This document shows positions 34,222 through 41,875 of a stretch of DNA of 64,000 nt, piece by piece. The stretch is taken from NCBI GenBank assembly GCA_016927475.1, contig JAFGMO010000062.1:1-64000 (forward strand), in the 5' to 3' direction. A model generated the notes under the pieces. The model was given only the letters and a program-made list of their open reading frames with translations, was not told the DNA's origin and did not search any database. The number at the start of each line of letters is the position of its first letter. Positions within the stretch are counted from its first letter, which is position 1. The DNA comes from Candidatus Aminicenantota bacterium. Lineage in GTDB: Bacteria; Acidobacteriota; Aminicenantia; Aminicenantales; Aminicenantaceae. A program made the translations under genes and the position numbers.

Positions 34222-35466
34222 ATGGAAAAAAAATGTCCGCGGCTGCGTTATGACCTTGAATTTATACCGGTTTCTCAGGAGGGAATGCGCGCCGTCCTTG
34301 TCAAAGACCCGTTGGGGCTTACACCGGGTTCGCTCCTTATAAAGGGAGAGTTGCTGGCGTTTGTAAGTTTGCTGGACGGAACAAACGCCGTCGATGATAT
34401 CCAACTGATTCTGACGAGGAAAAGGGGCGGAATTATTTTCAGCCGCGGTGATGTCGAGCGGATGCTGGAAGAATTGGAAGAAGCTTTTCTTCTTGACGGT
34501 CCCCGGTATACTGCGGAAAAGGAAAAAAGAGCCGCTGACTATCTCCGTCAAAAAGAAAGAGCCCCGGCCCTGGCCGGCCGGGCTTACCCGAAGGAGGCCT
34601 CCGAGCTCCGGAAATTTATCACTGATATCCTGGCCGATGGTGAAGCCGGGTCGAACGGGGGAAAGATCCGGGCGCTCATCGCGCCTCACATCGACCTGTA
34701 TGTCGGACGGGGAGTTTATGCGCAGGCTTATGCTTCGATTCAAAACATGTCTCCCCGGCGAATTGTCTTGTTGGGAACGGGACACGGTCTTCGCAACGGT
34801 GTTGTCTGTTTTACGGAAAAAGATTTCAGAACACCGTTGGGCTTGGTTAGAACCGATGCTGAAACCGCGTTCAGGATGAAAAACAAGGCGGCTCAAATCG
34901 CCTCTCCGGATGACCTGGCCCACCGCAGCGAGCATTCCCTGGAGTTTCAGCTTCTATTTCTTCAGGTCCTGTTCGGTTCTGATTTTACGCTGCTGCCTCT
35001 GCTGATGGGGGCGTTTGGAGAAGATCTTCAGAAAGCTTCCAGACCCCGAGAGGTTGAGGGAATCGCGGTTTTTCTTGAAAACATGCGGGAATACATCAAC
35101 GAAGATTCCCGGGAAACGCTGGTCGTGGCCGGTGTGGATTTGTCGCATATCGGGCCTAAATTCGGGCACGAAAGCCCGGCTCCCGCATTGATCTGGGAAG
35201 CGAAACGCCATGATGAGGCCCTTCTCAGGGCGATCGAACAGGGAGATCCCCTTTCTTTCTGGGAGGCTAATAGAAAAGTCCGGGACCGTTTTAATGTCTG
35301 CGGTTTTTCCGTATTAGCATTTCTTCTAGAACTTTTTTCGGGATTCCCGGCCCAGCTTTTGGCCTATGATGTCTGGCATGAAGAAGCAACGGAGTCTGCG
35401 GTCAGTTTTGCCGCCTTGATTGTCCAGGAAAATTCTCGGAATCAAGGCGGTCAGATTGAGGGGTGA
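34222..35466 (+). CDS. Memo-family protein (AmmeMemoRadiSam protein B type)
   Basis: The 414-aa protein has an unassigned N-terminal extension (about 1-110). A Memo/YjjO-fold domain follows, with LIAPHIDLYVG, GTGHGLRNG and RSEHSLEFQ, the His-rich putative metal site of Memo proteins, plus VVAGVDLSHIG and CGFSVLAFLLELF. In the AmmeMemoRadiSam set this protein normally accompanies an AMMECR1-domain protein and a radical SAM enzyme; neither is adjacent. Downstream agmatinase begins within 20 bp, so the two are probably co-transcribed. The reaction is not established for this family. Confidence 0.82.
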   Translation: MEKKCPRLRYDLEFIPVSQEGMRAVLVKDPLGLTPGSLLIKGELLAFVSLLDGTNAVDDIQLILTRKRGGIIFSRGDVERMLEELEEAFLLDGPRYTAEKEKRAADYLRQKERAPALAGRAYPKEASELRKFITDILADGEAGSNGGKIRALIAPHIDLYVGRGVYAQAYASIQNMSPRRIVLLGTGHGLRNGVVCFTEKDFRTPLGLVRTDAETAFRMKNKAAQIASPDDLAHRSEHSLEFQLLFLQVLFGSDFTLLPLLMGAFGEDLQKASRPREVEGIAVFLENMREYINEDSRETLVVAGVDLSHIGPKFGHESPAPALIWEAKRHDEALLRAIEQGDPLSFWEANRKVRDRFNVCGFSVLAFLLELFSGFPAQLLAYDVWHEEATESAVSFAALIVQENSRNQGGQIEG

Positions 35467-35483
35467 AAAAGAAGGAGGAAAAG

Positions 35484-36326
35484 ATGACGGATTTTGGTGG
35501 TGCCGTTCAAAAAAGCAAAAATTTCCTGTTTGCCTTACTAGGGATTCCGTTTGACGAAAAATCATGCTTTATGAAAGGAGCTTCAGGAGGGCCCCGGGCC
35601 ATTCGTGAGGCCTCGACGGGAGAAGCCATCAATGCCTGGACGGAGCTGGGTTTCAACCTGGAAAAAGATACTGTTCTGGCCGACCTCGGAGATGTGGAGG
35701 TGACGGGGGGGTTTGAGAAAGTCTTTCACCGGGCGGAAAAGGCTGTCAATGCCATTCTCGACAAGCCGGCTTTTCCGGTCATTTTGGGAGGAGACCATTC
35801 CATAACCCTTCCTGTTGTCAGGGCCGTAGCCCGGAAATTCCGTCCGCTTGATATCCTCCATTTTGATGCCCATCCCGATTTGTATGATGAAATGGCCGGT
35901 GACCGATATTCCCATGCCTGTCCTTTTACCCGGATTTTTGAGGAAGGACTGGCTGATAACCTTGTTCAGGTGGGAATCCGCACCGCCAACGCGGAACAGC
36001 GAAAGAATGCCGAAAAGTTCGGTGTCCGTATGATCGAAATGAAAGACTTCAGGGATGACCTGGTTTTGGAGTTTGCCCATCCGCTCTATATCTCTTTTGA
36101 TATCGACGCTCTGGATCCGGCTTTTGCTCCCGGAGTTTCCCACCATGAAGCCGGAGGGCTGACCACTCGTGAAGTTCTGAGGGTGCTTCAAGCCTTGAAG
36201 GCGGACATTATTGGTCTCGATGTGGTTGAAGTCAATGCGGACAGGGATATAACGGGGATTACGGCGGCGGCGGCGGTCAAAATCATCAAGGAAGTTATCG
36301 GGATCAAACTAAAAGCTTTGCAATAG
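35484..36326 (+). CDS. speB: Agmatinase / arginase-family ureohydrolase
   Basis: The 280-aa enzyme has the manganese-binding signatures GGDHS, HFDAHPDLYD and SFDIDALDPAFAPG, followed by DVVEVN. Agmatinase converts agmatine to putrescine and urea, the substrate stage before spermidine synthesis with decarboxylated AdoMet (speD at 803-1243). Size and motifs fit agmatinase better than arginase, but related ureohydrolases such as guanidinobutyrase cannot be excluded. ATG 35484 follows AAGGAGG; an upstream GTG at 35463 is less likely. The 3' end overlaps the convergent msr gene by 23 bp. Confidence 0.88.
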   Translation: MTDFGGAVQKSKNFLFALLGIPFDEKSCFMKGASGGPRAIREASTGEAINAWTELGFNLEKDTVLADLGDVEVTGGFEKVFHRAEKAVNAILDKPAFPVILGGDHSITLPVVRAVARKFRPLDILHFDAHPDLYDEMAGDRYSHACPFTRIFEEGLADNLVQVGIRTANAEQRKNAEKFGVRMIEMKDFRDDLVLEFAHPLYISFDIDALDPAFAPGVSHHEAGGLTTREVLRVLQALKADIIGLDVVEVNADRDITGITAAAAVKIIKEVIGIKLKALQ

Positions 36327-36771
36327 TCTCCAGCCAAAAAGCGTCGACTGAAGAAAAAGCATTGAGCGATTTGCTGTCGACGTCAAGGACTCCCCAGACT
36401 TTGTCATGAGCATTAAAAAGAGGGACAACGATTTCCGAAGCGGAGCGTCTGTCGCATGCAATGTGCCCGGGGAAAACGTGAACATCTGGTACAATGATGG
36501 TTTTTTCCCGGAGAATTCCCGCCCAGCAGACACCTTTGTTTTTCTCCAGAACCAGGCATGCCAGGGGACCCTGGTAGGGTCCGACGGTCAGCTCACCATG
36601 ATCCAGAATATAGAATCCCGTCCAAAAAAAATGCGGCATCTTATAATGAAGAAGAGAGGTGATGGTTGCCATCATTGAGGTTCTGTTGATCGGTTTGTCA
36701 AGGAGTTCCTTTAGCTGTTTGTAGATCCGTTCATATCTTTTGGCGAGTGTAACAGAGGCGGCGTTATGCAT
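36304..36771 (-). CDS. msrC: Free methionine-(R)-sulfoxide reductase (GAF-domain)
   Basis: The 155-aa single GAF domain carries the three fRMsr cysteines: Cys72 (GPLAC), Cys82 (GVC) and Cys106 (PGHIACD). Their spacings of 10 and 24 are identical to those of the Escherichia coli enzyme (84/94/118). GPYQG and SEIVVPL are also signatures. It reduces free Met-(R)-O using thioredoxin-type donors and protects methionine pools from oxidation. It converges with and overlaps the agmatinase gene. Confidence 0.92.
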   Translation of the reverse strand: MHNAASVTLAKRYERIYKQLKELLDKPINRTSMMATITSLLHYKMPHFFWTGFYILDHGELTVGPYQGPLACLVLEKNKGVCWAGILREKTIIVPDVHVFPGHIACDRRSASEIVVPLFNAHDKVWGVLDVDSKSLNAFSSVDAFWLETIAKLLV

Positions 36772-36809
36772 GGTGCGTCTTTCAGCGAAAATGTATCAGA
36801 TAAGAAAAA

Positions 36810-36827
36810 AGGAGGCAAGTCCCTCCT
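36810..36827 (+). other. Short GC-rich hairpin upstream of msrC
   Basis: AGGAGG and CCTCCT flank a six-base loop, followed after about 12 bases by six T residues. On the plus strand it resembles a weak terminator for readthrough from the agmatinase gene. The rest of the 36772-37157 spacer is AT-rich and I see no supportable gene there. Confidence 0.3.
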
Positions 36828-37157
36828 GAGAAGAGAGGTCTTTTTTGAGCTGAGGGATATCCTTTGGTGTATACAAAGCTAGAGGAGCGAAATGTTGATG
36901 TGAGTATTTCTATAGGTATTCTCTTTAAAATTCTAAATATATATATAAATAACATTTTAACAAAACCCCAGCCAAATGTTCTTTTCCAGAAGGGATGGTG
37001 TCTTTCACGGTAACAATGGCCTTTGACGGCCGCTCCTCCGGCTTGGTTTCCTTCACTTGCTGCTTTAGAAATGTGGAGGTATTCCATCTGGGAAGAGATG
37101 TTAAGTATATCTGAATAAACATGGTTCGTTAAAAAAAAGAAGCGGGGGGAAGAAGGT

Positions 37158-37240
37158 GCGGGCTGTTGTCAGCAAAAGGGGGGTTGATGATGGGAACCAA
37201 AAAGGTGGGGGCTTTCTCCAGCCCGCTCAAGAAAGCCAAA
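37158..37240. ncRNA. Structured intergenic element of unknown class
   Basis: GCGGGCTG (37158-37165) pairs perfectly with CAGCCCGC (37219-37226) around 53 bases. That stem competes with an inner GCTG/CAGC hairpin (37162-37173) and with an outer GGCTTTC/GAAAGCC stem (37210-37237). Mutually exclusive strong stems are typical of riboswitches and small RNAs, but I recognise no known consensus. It sits in the 923-bp gene-free spacer 36772-37694. Confidence 0.35.
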
Positions 37241-37343
37241 ATAATTATAACACAATTTTTTTGTTTGTAAAGCAATTTGTGAAAAAAATTTTATTTTTTT
37301 ATAGAATTATAATAATCATCAGTAATTCCCCTTAAATTTTATA

Positions 37344-37550
37344 GAAGATCGATCCAAATTTTTTAGGTTTTTTTGCATTTTCAGTAACATGATGAGAAGA
37401 AGGATTTAACGGCGAGAAAAAAGGTGGCGTGGCGAAGAGGCCTCCATCGTGGAACATCAGCGAGGATGGGGATGAGCCATGACAGGTCCCCTCGAAGCAT
37501 GGCGCTTCCGATGTTTCCAAGAAAACTGATAATTTGGGGGAACTTTCGAA
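37344..37550 (+). repeat. Repeat family A, copy 3
   Basis: The left end (GATCCAAATTTT) and right end (AATTTGGGGGAACTTTCG) are inverted repeats. The interior is more diverged than copies 1 and 2 but keeps GTGGCGTGGCGAAG, GAGGATGGGGATGAGCC and CGATGTTTCCAAGAAA in order. A promoter starts 11 bp beyond its right end. Confidence 0.72.
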
Positions 37551-37560
37551 TAAATATGTC

Positions 37561-37589
37561 TTGACAAGGCGGTAATTTTCCGATAAATA
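37561..37589 (+). promoter_or_regulatory. Sigma-70 promoter of the 65-aa protein gene
   Basis: TTGACA (37561-37566) and TAAATA (37584-37589) are separated by 17 bp. The predicted start near 37596 gives a leader of about 100 nt that contains a strong hairpin. Confidence 0.6.
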
Positions 37590-37605
37590 CTTGGACAAGT
37601 ATAGA

Positions 37606-37637
37606 AAGCGGGAGACGAGTTGTTTGTCGTCCCGCTT
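37606..37637 (+). promoter_or_regulatory. Leader hairpin of the 65-aa protein gene
   Basis: An 11-bp stem (AAGCGGG plus ACGA, two-base AG bulge) closes an 8-base loop. No T-run follows, so it is more likely an mRNA-stabilising 5' hairpin or a protein-binding site than a terminator. Confidence 0.5.
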
Positions 37638-37694
37638 CAAAGGGAATACCGGAAACAACCTTAAAAAGAACATATATACAGGGAGGTAAAACAA

Positions 37695-37892
37695 ATGGCT
37701 TATGAATTCACGAACAAAAAGGGAGTGAAATACTACCTGCACCAAAAAGATGTCAACCTGAAGGGTGGAAGAATACAGAGGATCTACTATTTCGCCCGTG
37801 ACATCCGTGAAGGTTCTCTGGATGCAGTGCCCGCCGGTTATAAAGTTGTCGAAACCGAAAGAACGGGTATGCCCATTCTTAAAAAAGCCTAA
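37695..37892 (+). CDS. Conserved-looking 65-aa protein of unknown function
   Basis: This small basic protein contains KKGVKYYLHQKDVNLKGG, QRIYYFARDIREGSLD and a Pro-Gly-Tyr turn before VVETERTG. AGGGAGGT precedes the ATG. A good promoter, a strong leader hairpin and a strong ribosome-binding site suggest high expression. The composition fits a compact beta-rich fold. I believe similar short proteins occur in diverse bacteria, but no function is known to me. It has no operon partner; 327 bp of hairpins and a sigma-54 promoter follow it. Confidence 0.8.
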   Translation: MAYEFTNKKGVKYYLHQKDVNLKGGRIQRIYYFARDIREGSLDAVPAGYKVVETERTGMPILKKA

Positions 37893-37953
37893 GATTTTTC
37901 CCAGGGACGTCCGTTTTCCTCGTTTTTGAGGATGTCCCGGAGCAGGGGATAGA

Positions 37954-37977
37954 AGAGAGGAGGGCCTCATCCTCTCT
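37954..37977 (+). terminator. Hairpin downstream of the 65-aa protein gene
   Basis: AGAGAGGA pairs with TCCTCTCT over an 8-base loop, 60 bases after the stop codon. No clear T-run follows, so termination strength is uncertain. Confidence 0.4.
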
Positions 37978-38115
37978 GCTTCTCCTTGCTCAAGTGAACA
38001 TTTATACCCCGTATTTGTTTCAATATTCGGTCGCCGGTCTGTTTGAAGGCTTGAATCGCGATCCCTCCTCTTTTTTTTTTTACCCTTGTATCTTCTTTAC
38101 CTGGTTATTAGCCAA

Positions 38116-38135
38116 TTGTCCTCAAATAAGGACAA
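38116..38135. promoter_or_regulatory. Palindrome upstream of the FecR-gene sigma-54 promoter
   Basis: TTGTCCT-N6-AGGACAA is a perfect inverted repeat centred about 50 bp before the -24 GG. It is a likely enhancer-binding-protein site, different in sequence from TGTAAA-N5-TTTACA. Confidence 0.55.
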
Positions 38136-38173
38136 AAACAAAAAAATCACAGGATTTTTATAGGGGCGACTGA

Positions 38174-38190
38174 TGGCATGCTTTTTGCAT
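38174..38190 (+). promoter_or_regulatory. Sigma-54 promoter of the FecR/SR-rich protein gene
   Basis: TGGCATG then TTTTTGCAT, with GG (38175-38176) and GC (38187-38188) exactly 10 bp apart, 30 bp before the start codon at 38220. Confidence 0.75.
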
Positions 38191-38219
38191 AAAGAGAGAT
38201 TGAATAATGAGGAGGCACC

Positions 38220-40331
38220 ATGAAACGCACAATATTTTGTTTAATAGCTTTTTTGCTCTTTCTTCTTCCGGTTTTTTCAGATGCAGAAGAGGGAGAATAT
38301 TATCAGTATAGCTTCTCCCGCATAAGCTATATCAAAGGAGATGCTTACCTCGAAAGAAGCGGAGGATTGGGTTATGAAACAGCCACCATCAACCTTCCAG
38401 TGGTCGTCGAGGACAAACTGGCTACGCGCGACGGCCGTCTTGAGATCAGCCTGGGAAGGAAAAACTATCTCAGACTGGACAATGAGACGCAGGTGAATAT
38501 TGCCGCCCTTCCCACCAAAACAGAAGAACTGGTTAAGCTTCATCTTCTCACGGGTAGTATATTTCTCCGGGTTAACAGCCTGAATAAAGAAAAGGGGATC
38601 GAGGTCCATACACCCGACGCTTCATTCTATATCCTTGATACAGGCCTTTACAGGATTGATTCCGTTGCTGAAGGCCGAACCGTCATTCGGGTTTTCAGCG
38701 GGGCTGTTGAAGCCGCTGGGGAGAGCGGGTCTCTTCTGGTCGAAAACGAATATACCCTGACGGCGGCCAAAGGAACATTACTATCTAATCCCGTACTTTT
38801 TTCCGCCGGATATTCTGATGATGATTTTGTTCTTTGGAATAGAACTCGGGAGGAGGTTTATACCCAGCCGGCCGCCACAACATCTTACCTGCCGGAGGAA
38901 CTCAACGAGTACGAAGAAGAACTTGCCTCAAACGGAACCTGGGACTACCTCGAACCTTACGGTTATGTCTGGAAGCCCCGTGTTTATGTGTCTGGATGGC
39001 GGCCATATTATTACGGCCGCTGGTTATGGTATCCTCTCTGCGGATGGACCTGGGTTTCCTATGACCCCTGGGGATGGTGTGTCCATCATTACGGAAGATG
39101 GCACTGGCGCTCCCAGTGGGGCTGGTATTGGATTCCCACCAGAAGATGGGGTCCTGCCTGGGTTCACTGGTACCGGGGGAGGAGTCATATAGGCTGGGTC
39201 CCTTTAAGCTACTACAATCGTCCCGGGGTCATTATCAACAACCGTTTTAACGGCCGCTACCATGGACGGTATTTTCCCCACCGGTCGCGTTCGCTGGTCG
39301 TTGTCCATAAAAACCGTTTCCATGAACGTCATGTCTCGAGAGCCGCCCTAAACACCAATAACGTCAACCGTCTGGGAAGAATGGCTTTTGACTCCGGACA
39401 ACCCCGATTGAGACATACAGTCAACCGGAACAGCCGGGATTATATAAACGCTTCCCGGGCATTTTCGAGAAACAGCGTGCGCCGGATCAACCGGTCCTTT
39501 GTTTCACGGAAAGACATCGGTCTACGCTCACGGTCCCGTTCGGCAGGAACAATCAAGTCCGTAACTCCCAGGGGAAATAGAGGAACGGTGGGGCCCGGCA
39601 AAATTTCCCGGTCGCAGCAGTATCCTTCTTCCCTGCCCGGGAGAAGCTCCATTCGTTCAAGCATAGGGCGGTCATCAGGTGCAAAGTCCTTGACAGGACG
39701 GACAATCCCAAACCGGGGCCGAAGCTCAAACCTTACGACATACCCTTCCCGGTCTGCCGCCCGAAACAATGTAAGGAGATCAACATCCCAGTCTATTAGG
39801 GAGGACAGGATTTCCGGAATAGAGCGGGACAGGACTTTTTCTCCAAGACGAAGCACCTCTGCTTCCCAGGTAAGGAGAGAAAGTACGGTCAGGGCAAAAA
39901 GATCCGGTTATCCATCACGAATAAGTTCCGGTTCAGTAAGAAGCACTTCTTCCAGATCATCCGTGAGCAGTCTCAACCGTTATCCTTCACGAAGCGCACC
40001 CGCCGATCGCACCATAAGACGAAGCCGCTCTGGAGAACAGAATAGAACGTCTGTTTATTCTTCGAGAAATAATATTTCCCGACGTTCTCTCCGGAGCAAC
40101 GTCTTCGCCAGTTCACGTTCCCGAATAAGCCGTTCGTCTCGGTTCTCAACCGGCCGAAGTATATCACGTTCCCGGTCTTTATCGCGAAGTTCCAGGCCAG
40201 CCGTCAGCCGCTCCTCATCGCGTGGTTCCAGGCCATCAATCAGCCGTTCATCATCCCGGTCTTCCTCAAGGTCTTCGTCCCGGGGATCGAGTTCGAGAGG
40301 CTCATCTTCAGGGAGAAGGGGCCGAAAATAA
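38220..40331 (+). CDS. Secreted FecR-domain protein with Trp-rich and Ser/Arg-rich regions
   Basis: The 703-aa protein has a signal peptide (about 1-22). A FecR-type beta domain follows (about 30-195, with GDAYLERSGG, DGRLEISLG and TPDASFYILDTGLYRI). Next is a Trp/Tyr-rich block (about 235-335, many WYPxxGWxW and YGRWHW units) of the kind found after FecR in DUF6600-type proteins. The last ~290 residues are dominated by Ser-Arg repeats (RSRSLSRSSRP, SRSSSRSSSRGSSS). GAGG precedes ATG 38220. The tail is extremely basic and disordered and could bind polyanions such as nucleic acid, LPS or exopolysaccharide at the surface. A sigma-54 promoter and a palindrome lie upstream. Confidence 0.78.
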   Translation: MKRTIFCLIAFLLFLLPVFSDAEEGEYYQYSFSRISYIKGDAYLERSGGLGYETATINLPVVVEDKLATRDGRLEISLGRKNYLRLDNETQVNIAALPTKTEELVKLHLLTGSIFLRVNSLNKEKGIEVHTPDASFYILDTGLYRIDSVAEGRTVIRVFSGAVEAAGESGSLLVENEYTLTAAKGTLLSNPVLFSAGYSDDDFVLWNRTREEVYTQPAATTSYLPEELNEYEEELASNGTWDYLEPYGYVWKPRVYVSGWRPYYYGRWLWYPLCGWTWVSYDPWGWCVHHYGRWHWRSQWGWYWIPTRRWGPAWVHWYRGRSHIGWVPLSYYNRPGVIINNRFNGRYHGRYFPHRSRSLVVVHKNRFHERHVSRAALNTNNVNRLGRMAFDSGQPRLRHTVNRNSRDYINASRAFSRNSVRRINRSFVSRKDIGLRSRSRSAGTIKSVTPRGNRGTVGPGKISRSQQYPSSLPGRSSIRSSIGRSSGAKSLTGRTIPNRGRSSNLTTYPSRSAARNNVRRSTSQSIREDRISGIERDRTFSPRRSTSASQVRRESTVRAKRSGYPSRISSGSVRSTSSRSSVSSLNRYPSRSAPADRTIRRSRSGEQNRTSVYSSRNNISRRSLRSNVFASSRSRISRSSRFSTGRSISRSRSLSRSSRPAVSRSSSRGSRPSISRSSSRSSSRSSSRGSSSRGSSSGRRGRK

Positions 40332-40349
40332 AATAATAGAAAAACTCAT

Positions 40350-40388
40350 CGCGGCCGGTTTTCACCATAAAAGGGAAAACCGGCCGCG
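40350..40388 (+). terminator. Strong hairpin terminator after the FecR/SR-rich gene
   Basis: A perfect 14-bp stem (CGCGGCCGGTTTTC with its complement) encloses an 11-base loop, 19 bases after the stop codon. The tail TTCTTC is only moderately T-rich. Confidence 0.75.
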
Positions 40389-40556
40389 TTCTTCAATATC
40401 ATCAAGGTCTTTCCAATTTTCTTCTTTACATTTATCTGCTTGAGTGGTATATATTGTTTTCTGTAAGATAGTGATTTGCCGTAAAATGCACAAAATGGAT
40501 GTCCCATAATTTTTCATGCGATATGATATATGATAAAAGCTTTGGAGGTGTGAGAC

Positions 40557-41336
40557 ATGAGACTAAAGAGATGGCTTTCATTGGAGATCTTAAGCGGGAA
40601 AAAAACGATTCATGTATTCGGATTGGCGATTTTAGCTTTTTTACTGATAACGGCCGGAAATACTGCCTGTAAGCCTTCATCCGAAGAGGAAGCTCCTGTA
40701 GAAGGAGTCGAAGAGGCATCGGCCATTAAGGAAGGTCTGAACAATTTTGAGGGTGAAGTAAAAGTAGCCGAAGGAAAGTTTATTTTTATTCCTAATATCA
40801 AAGGATTTGATATTGTCGTTACAGGTGACCTGAAATCAGGGGATACAACTTCTCTGGAGGGGAAACAGATCAGAGGTCAAGGAACAGTTTCTTTTGACAA
40901 ACCCTCAATCATGCTGGCGAACACGATTGAAGTCAAGCAAGAGGATGGATCCTGGCAGGTTATCTATGAGGCACCGGCGGAACAAGAATTTGAAGAATAT
41001 TTAGACTTGAAAACCAGGCAAGAATATAAAGCTTTGGAAAATATCGACTATAGAAAATCGGAAGAGTGGGAAAACGATGAAAAGGTAAAAATTTACGGAG
41101 CTCTTCAAGAGGAGGGGGATTCCACAAAGATTGCTGTTTTTAATGAGAAAGGGGATAAATCGGGAGAAGTCCTGGTGGACGAAATATCGGATTATGCCCG
41201 GTTTTACTTAAAAAAGTTGAGACTTTTTGACAAGTTCTGGTTTTATTGTAATGTAAAAGAGACGGTTCCCTGGTCGAGCCGAAGGCGGACACAAGAACTT
41301 TTTCATGCAGATGTGTTCTTTGCCGGCCTTTTTTAA
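40557..41336 (+). CDS. Lipoprotein of unknown function
   Basis: The 259-aa protein has a long basic N-terminus, a hydrophobic helix (about 20-34) and a lipobox-like ITAGNTACKPS with lipid Cys38. An acidic linker follows (SSEEEAPVEGVEEAS), then a mixed domain and the ending ETVPWSSRRRTQELFHADV. GGAGG precedes the ATG. The C-terminal 40 residues differ in character (basic, aromatic) from the acidic middle, so a fusion or read-in of other sequence is possible. No family is recognised. The stop codon touches repeat family C. Confidence 0.6.
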   Translation: MRLKRWLSLEILSGKKTIHVFGLAILAFLLITAGNTACKPSSEEEAPVEGVEEASAIKEGLNNFEGEVKVAEGKFIFIPNIKGFDIVVTGDLKSGDTTSLEGKQIRGQGTVSFDKPSIMLANTIEVKQEDGSWQVIYEAPAEQEFEEYLDLKTRQEYKALENIDYRKSEEWENDEKVKIYGALQEEGDSTKIAVFNEKGDKSGEVLVDEISDYARFYLKKLRLFDKFWFYCNVKETVPWSSRRRTQELFHADVFFAGLF

Positions 41337-41378
41337 CATGCGTTATTCTTAAATTTGGCTGACAACAATAGATAATTT
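41333..41378 (+). repeat. Repeat family C, copy 2 (diverged)
   Basis: It starts at the stop codon of the lipoprotein gene and matches the pattern ATGCGTTATTCTTAAATTT, GGCTGACA, then AGATAATTT shared with 33641-33690 and 48882-48928. Confidence 0.55.
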
Positions 41379-41441
41379 AAATAAGAAGGGAAACTTATTT
41401 TTTTGTCATTGTGGGTGAATTTTAATAGGAGGATATACGTC

Positions 41442-41855
41442 ATGAGCAAAAGAGTTTGTACCGGACTTATGATCGGTGTATTTACTTTGGTTTGCTTAGC
41501 GGGAATGTCAAGCCTGCAGGCGCAGGTGGAACAGACCGACATCACGGGCGTCTGGGATATGGAGATCGACGCAGATGGGGAGTATTATTATCTCACCATG
41601 ACCGTTAAAAAAGGAGAAAAAGGGCTTCAAGCTTTTGTGAGTGAAGCGAATGGGATGTTTACGGATATTACCGTTTCAGAGCTCAAATATGAAGGGGAAA
41701 ATTTGTCTTTCGTTATTGTCGTACCAACTCCTCCCGACGGAGCTGAGCGCCGTGTGGATTTTGCCCTGGTTGTTTCAGGGGAAAGCATGTCGGGAACCAT
41801 AAACATCACCGATCTTCAGATGATAGCGGATGTGACCTGCACAAAACAAAAATAA
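41442..41855 (+). CDS. Small exported beta-rich protein
   Basis: The 137-aa protein has a signal peptide ending near SLQAQ (about residue 28). A small domain follows with DITGVWDMEIDADGEYYYL and SMSGTINITD, a GxW strand pattern resembling lipocalin-like or extracytoplasmic beta-barrel domains. ATG 41442 is chosen because AGGAGG lies at 41427-41432. Function is unknown. It converges on the amidase gene with only 20 bp between them. Confidence 0.7.
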   Translation: MSKRVCTGLMIGVFTLVCLAGMSSLQAQVEQTDITGVWDMEIDADGEYYYLTMTVKKGEKGLQAFVSEANGMFTDITVSELKYEGENLSFVIVVPTPPDGAERRVDFALVVSGESMSGTINITDLQMIADVTCTKQK

Positions 41856-41875
41856 AAACAGGGATTTTCCCGTTT

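Noticed and set aside
36925-37122. Minus-strand 65-codon frame with a plausible-looking segment (VTVKDTIPSGKEHLAG)
   Set aside because: No ribosome-binding site, the C-terminal third is AT-rich low-complexity, and no family is recognisable. It could be a gene remnant, but I cannot support it.
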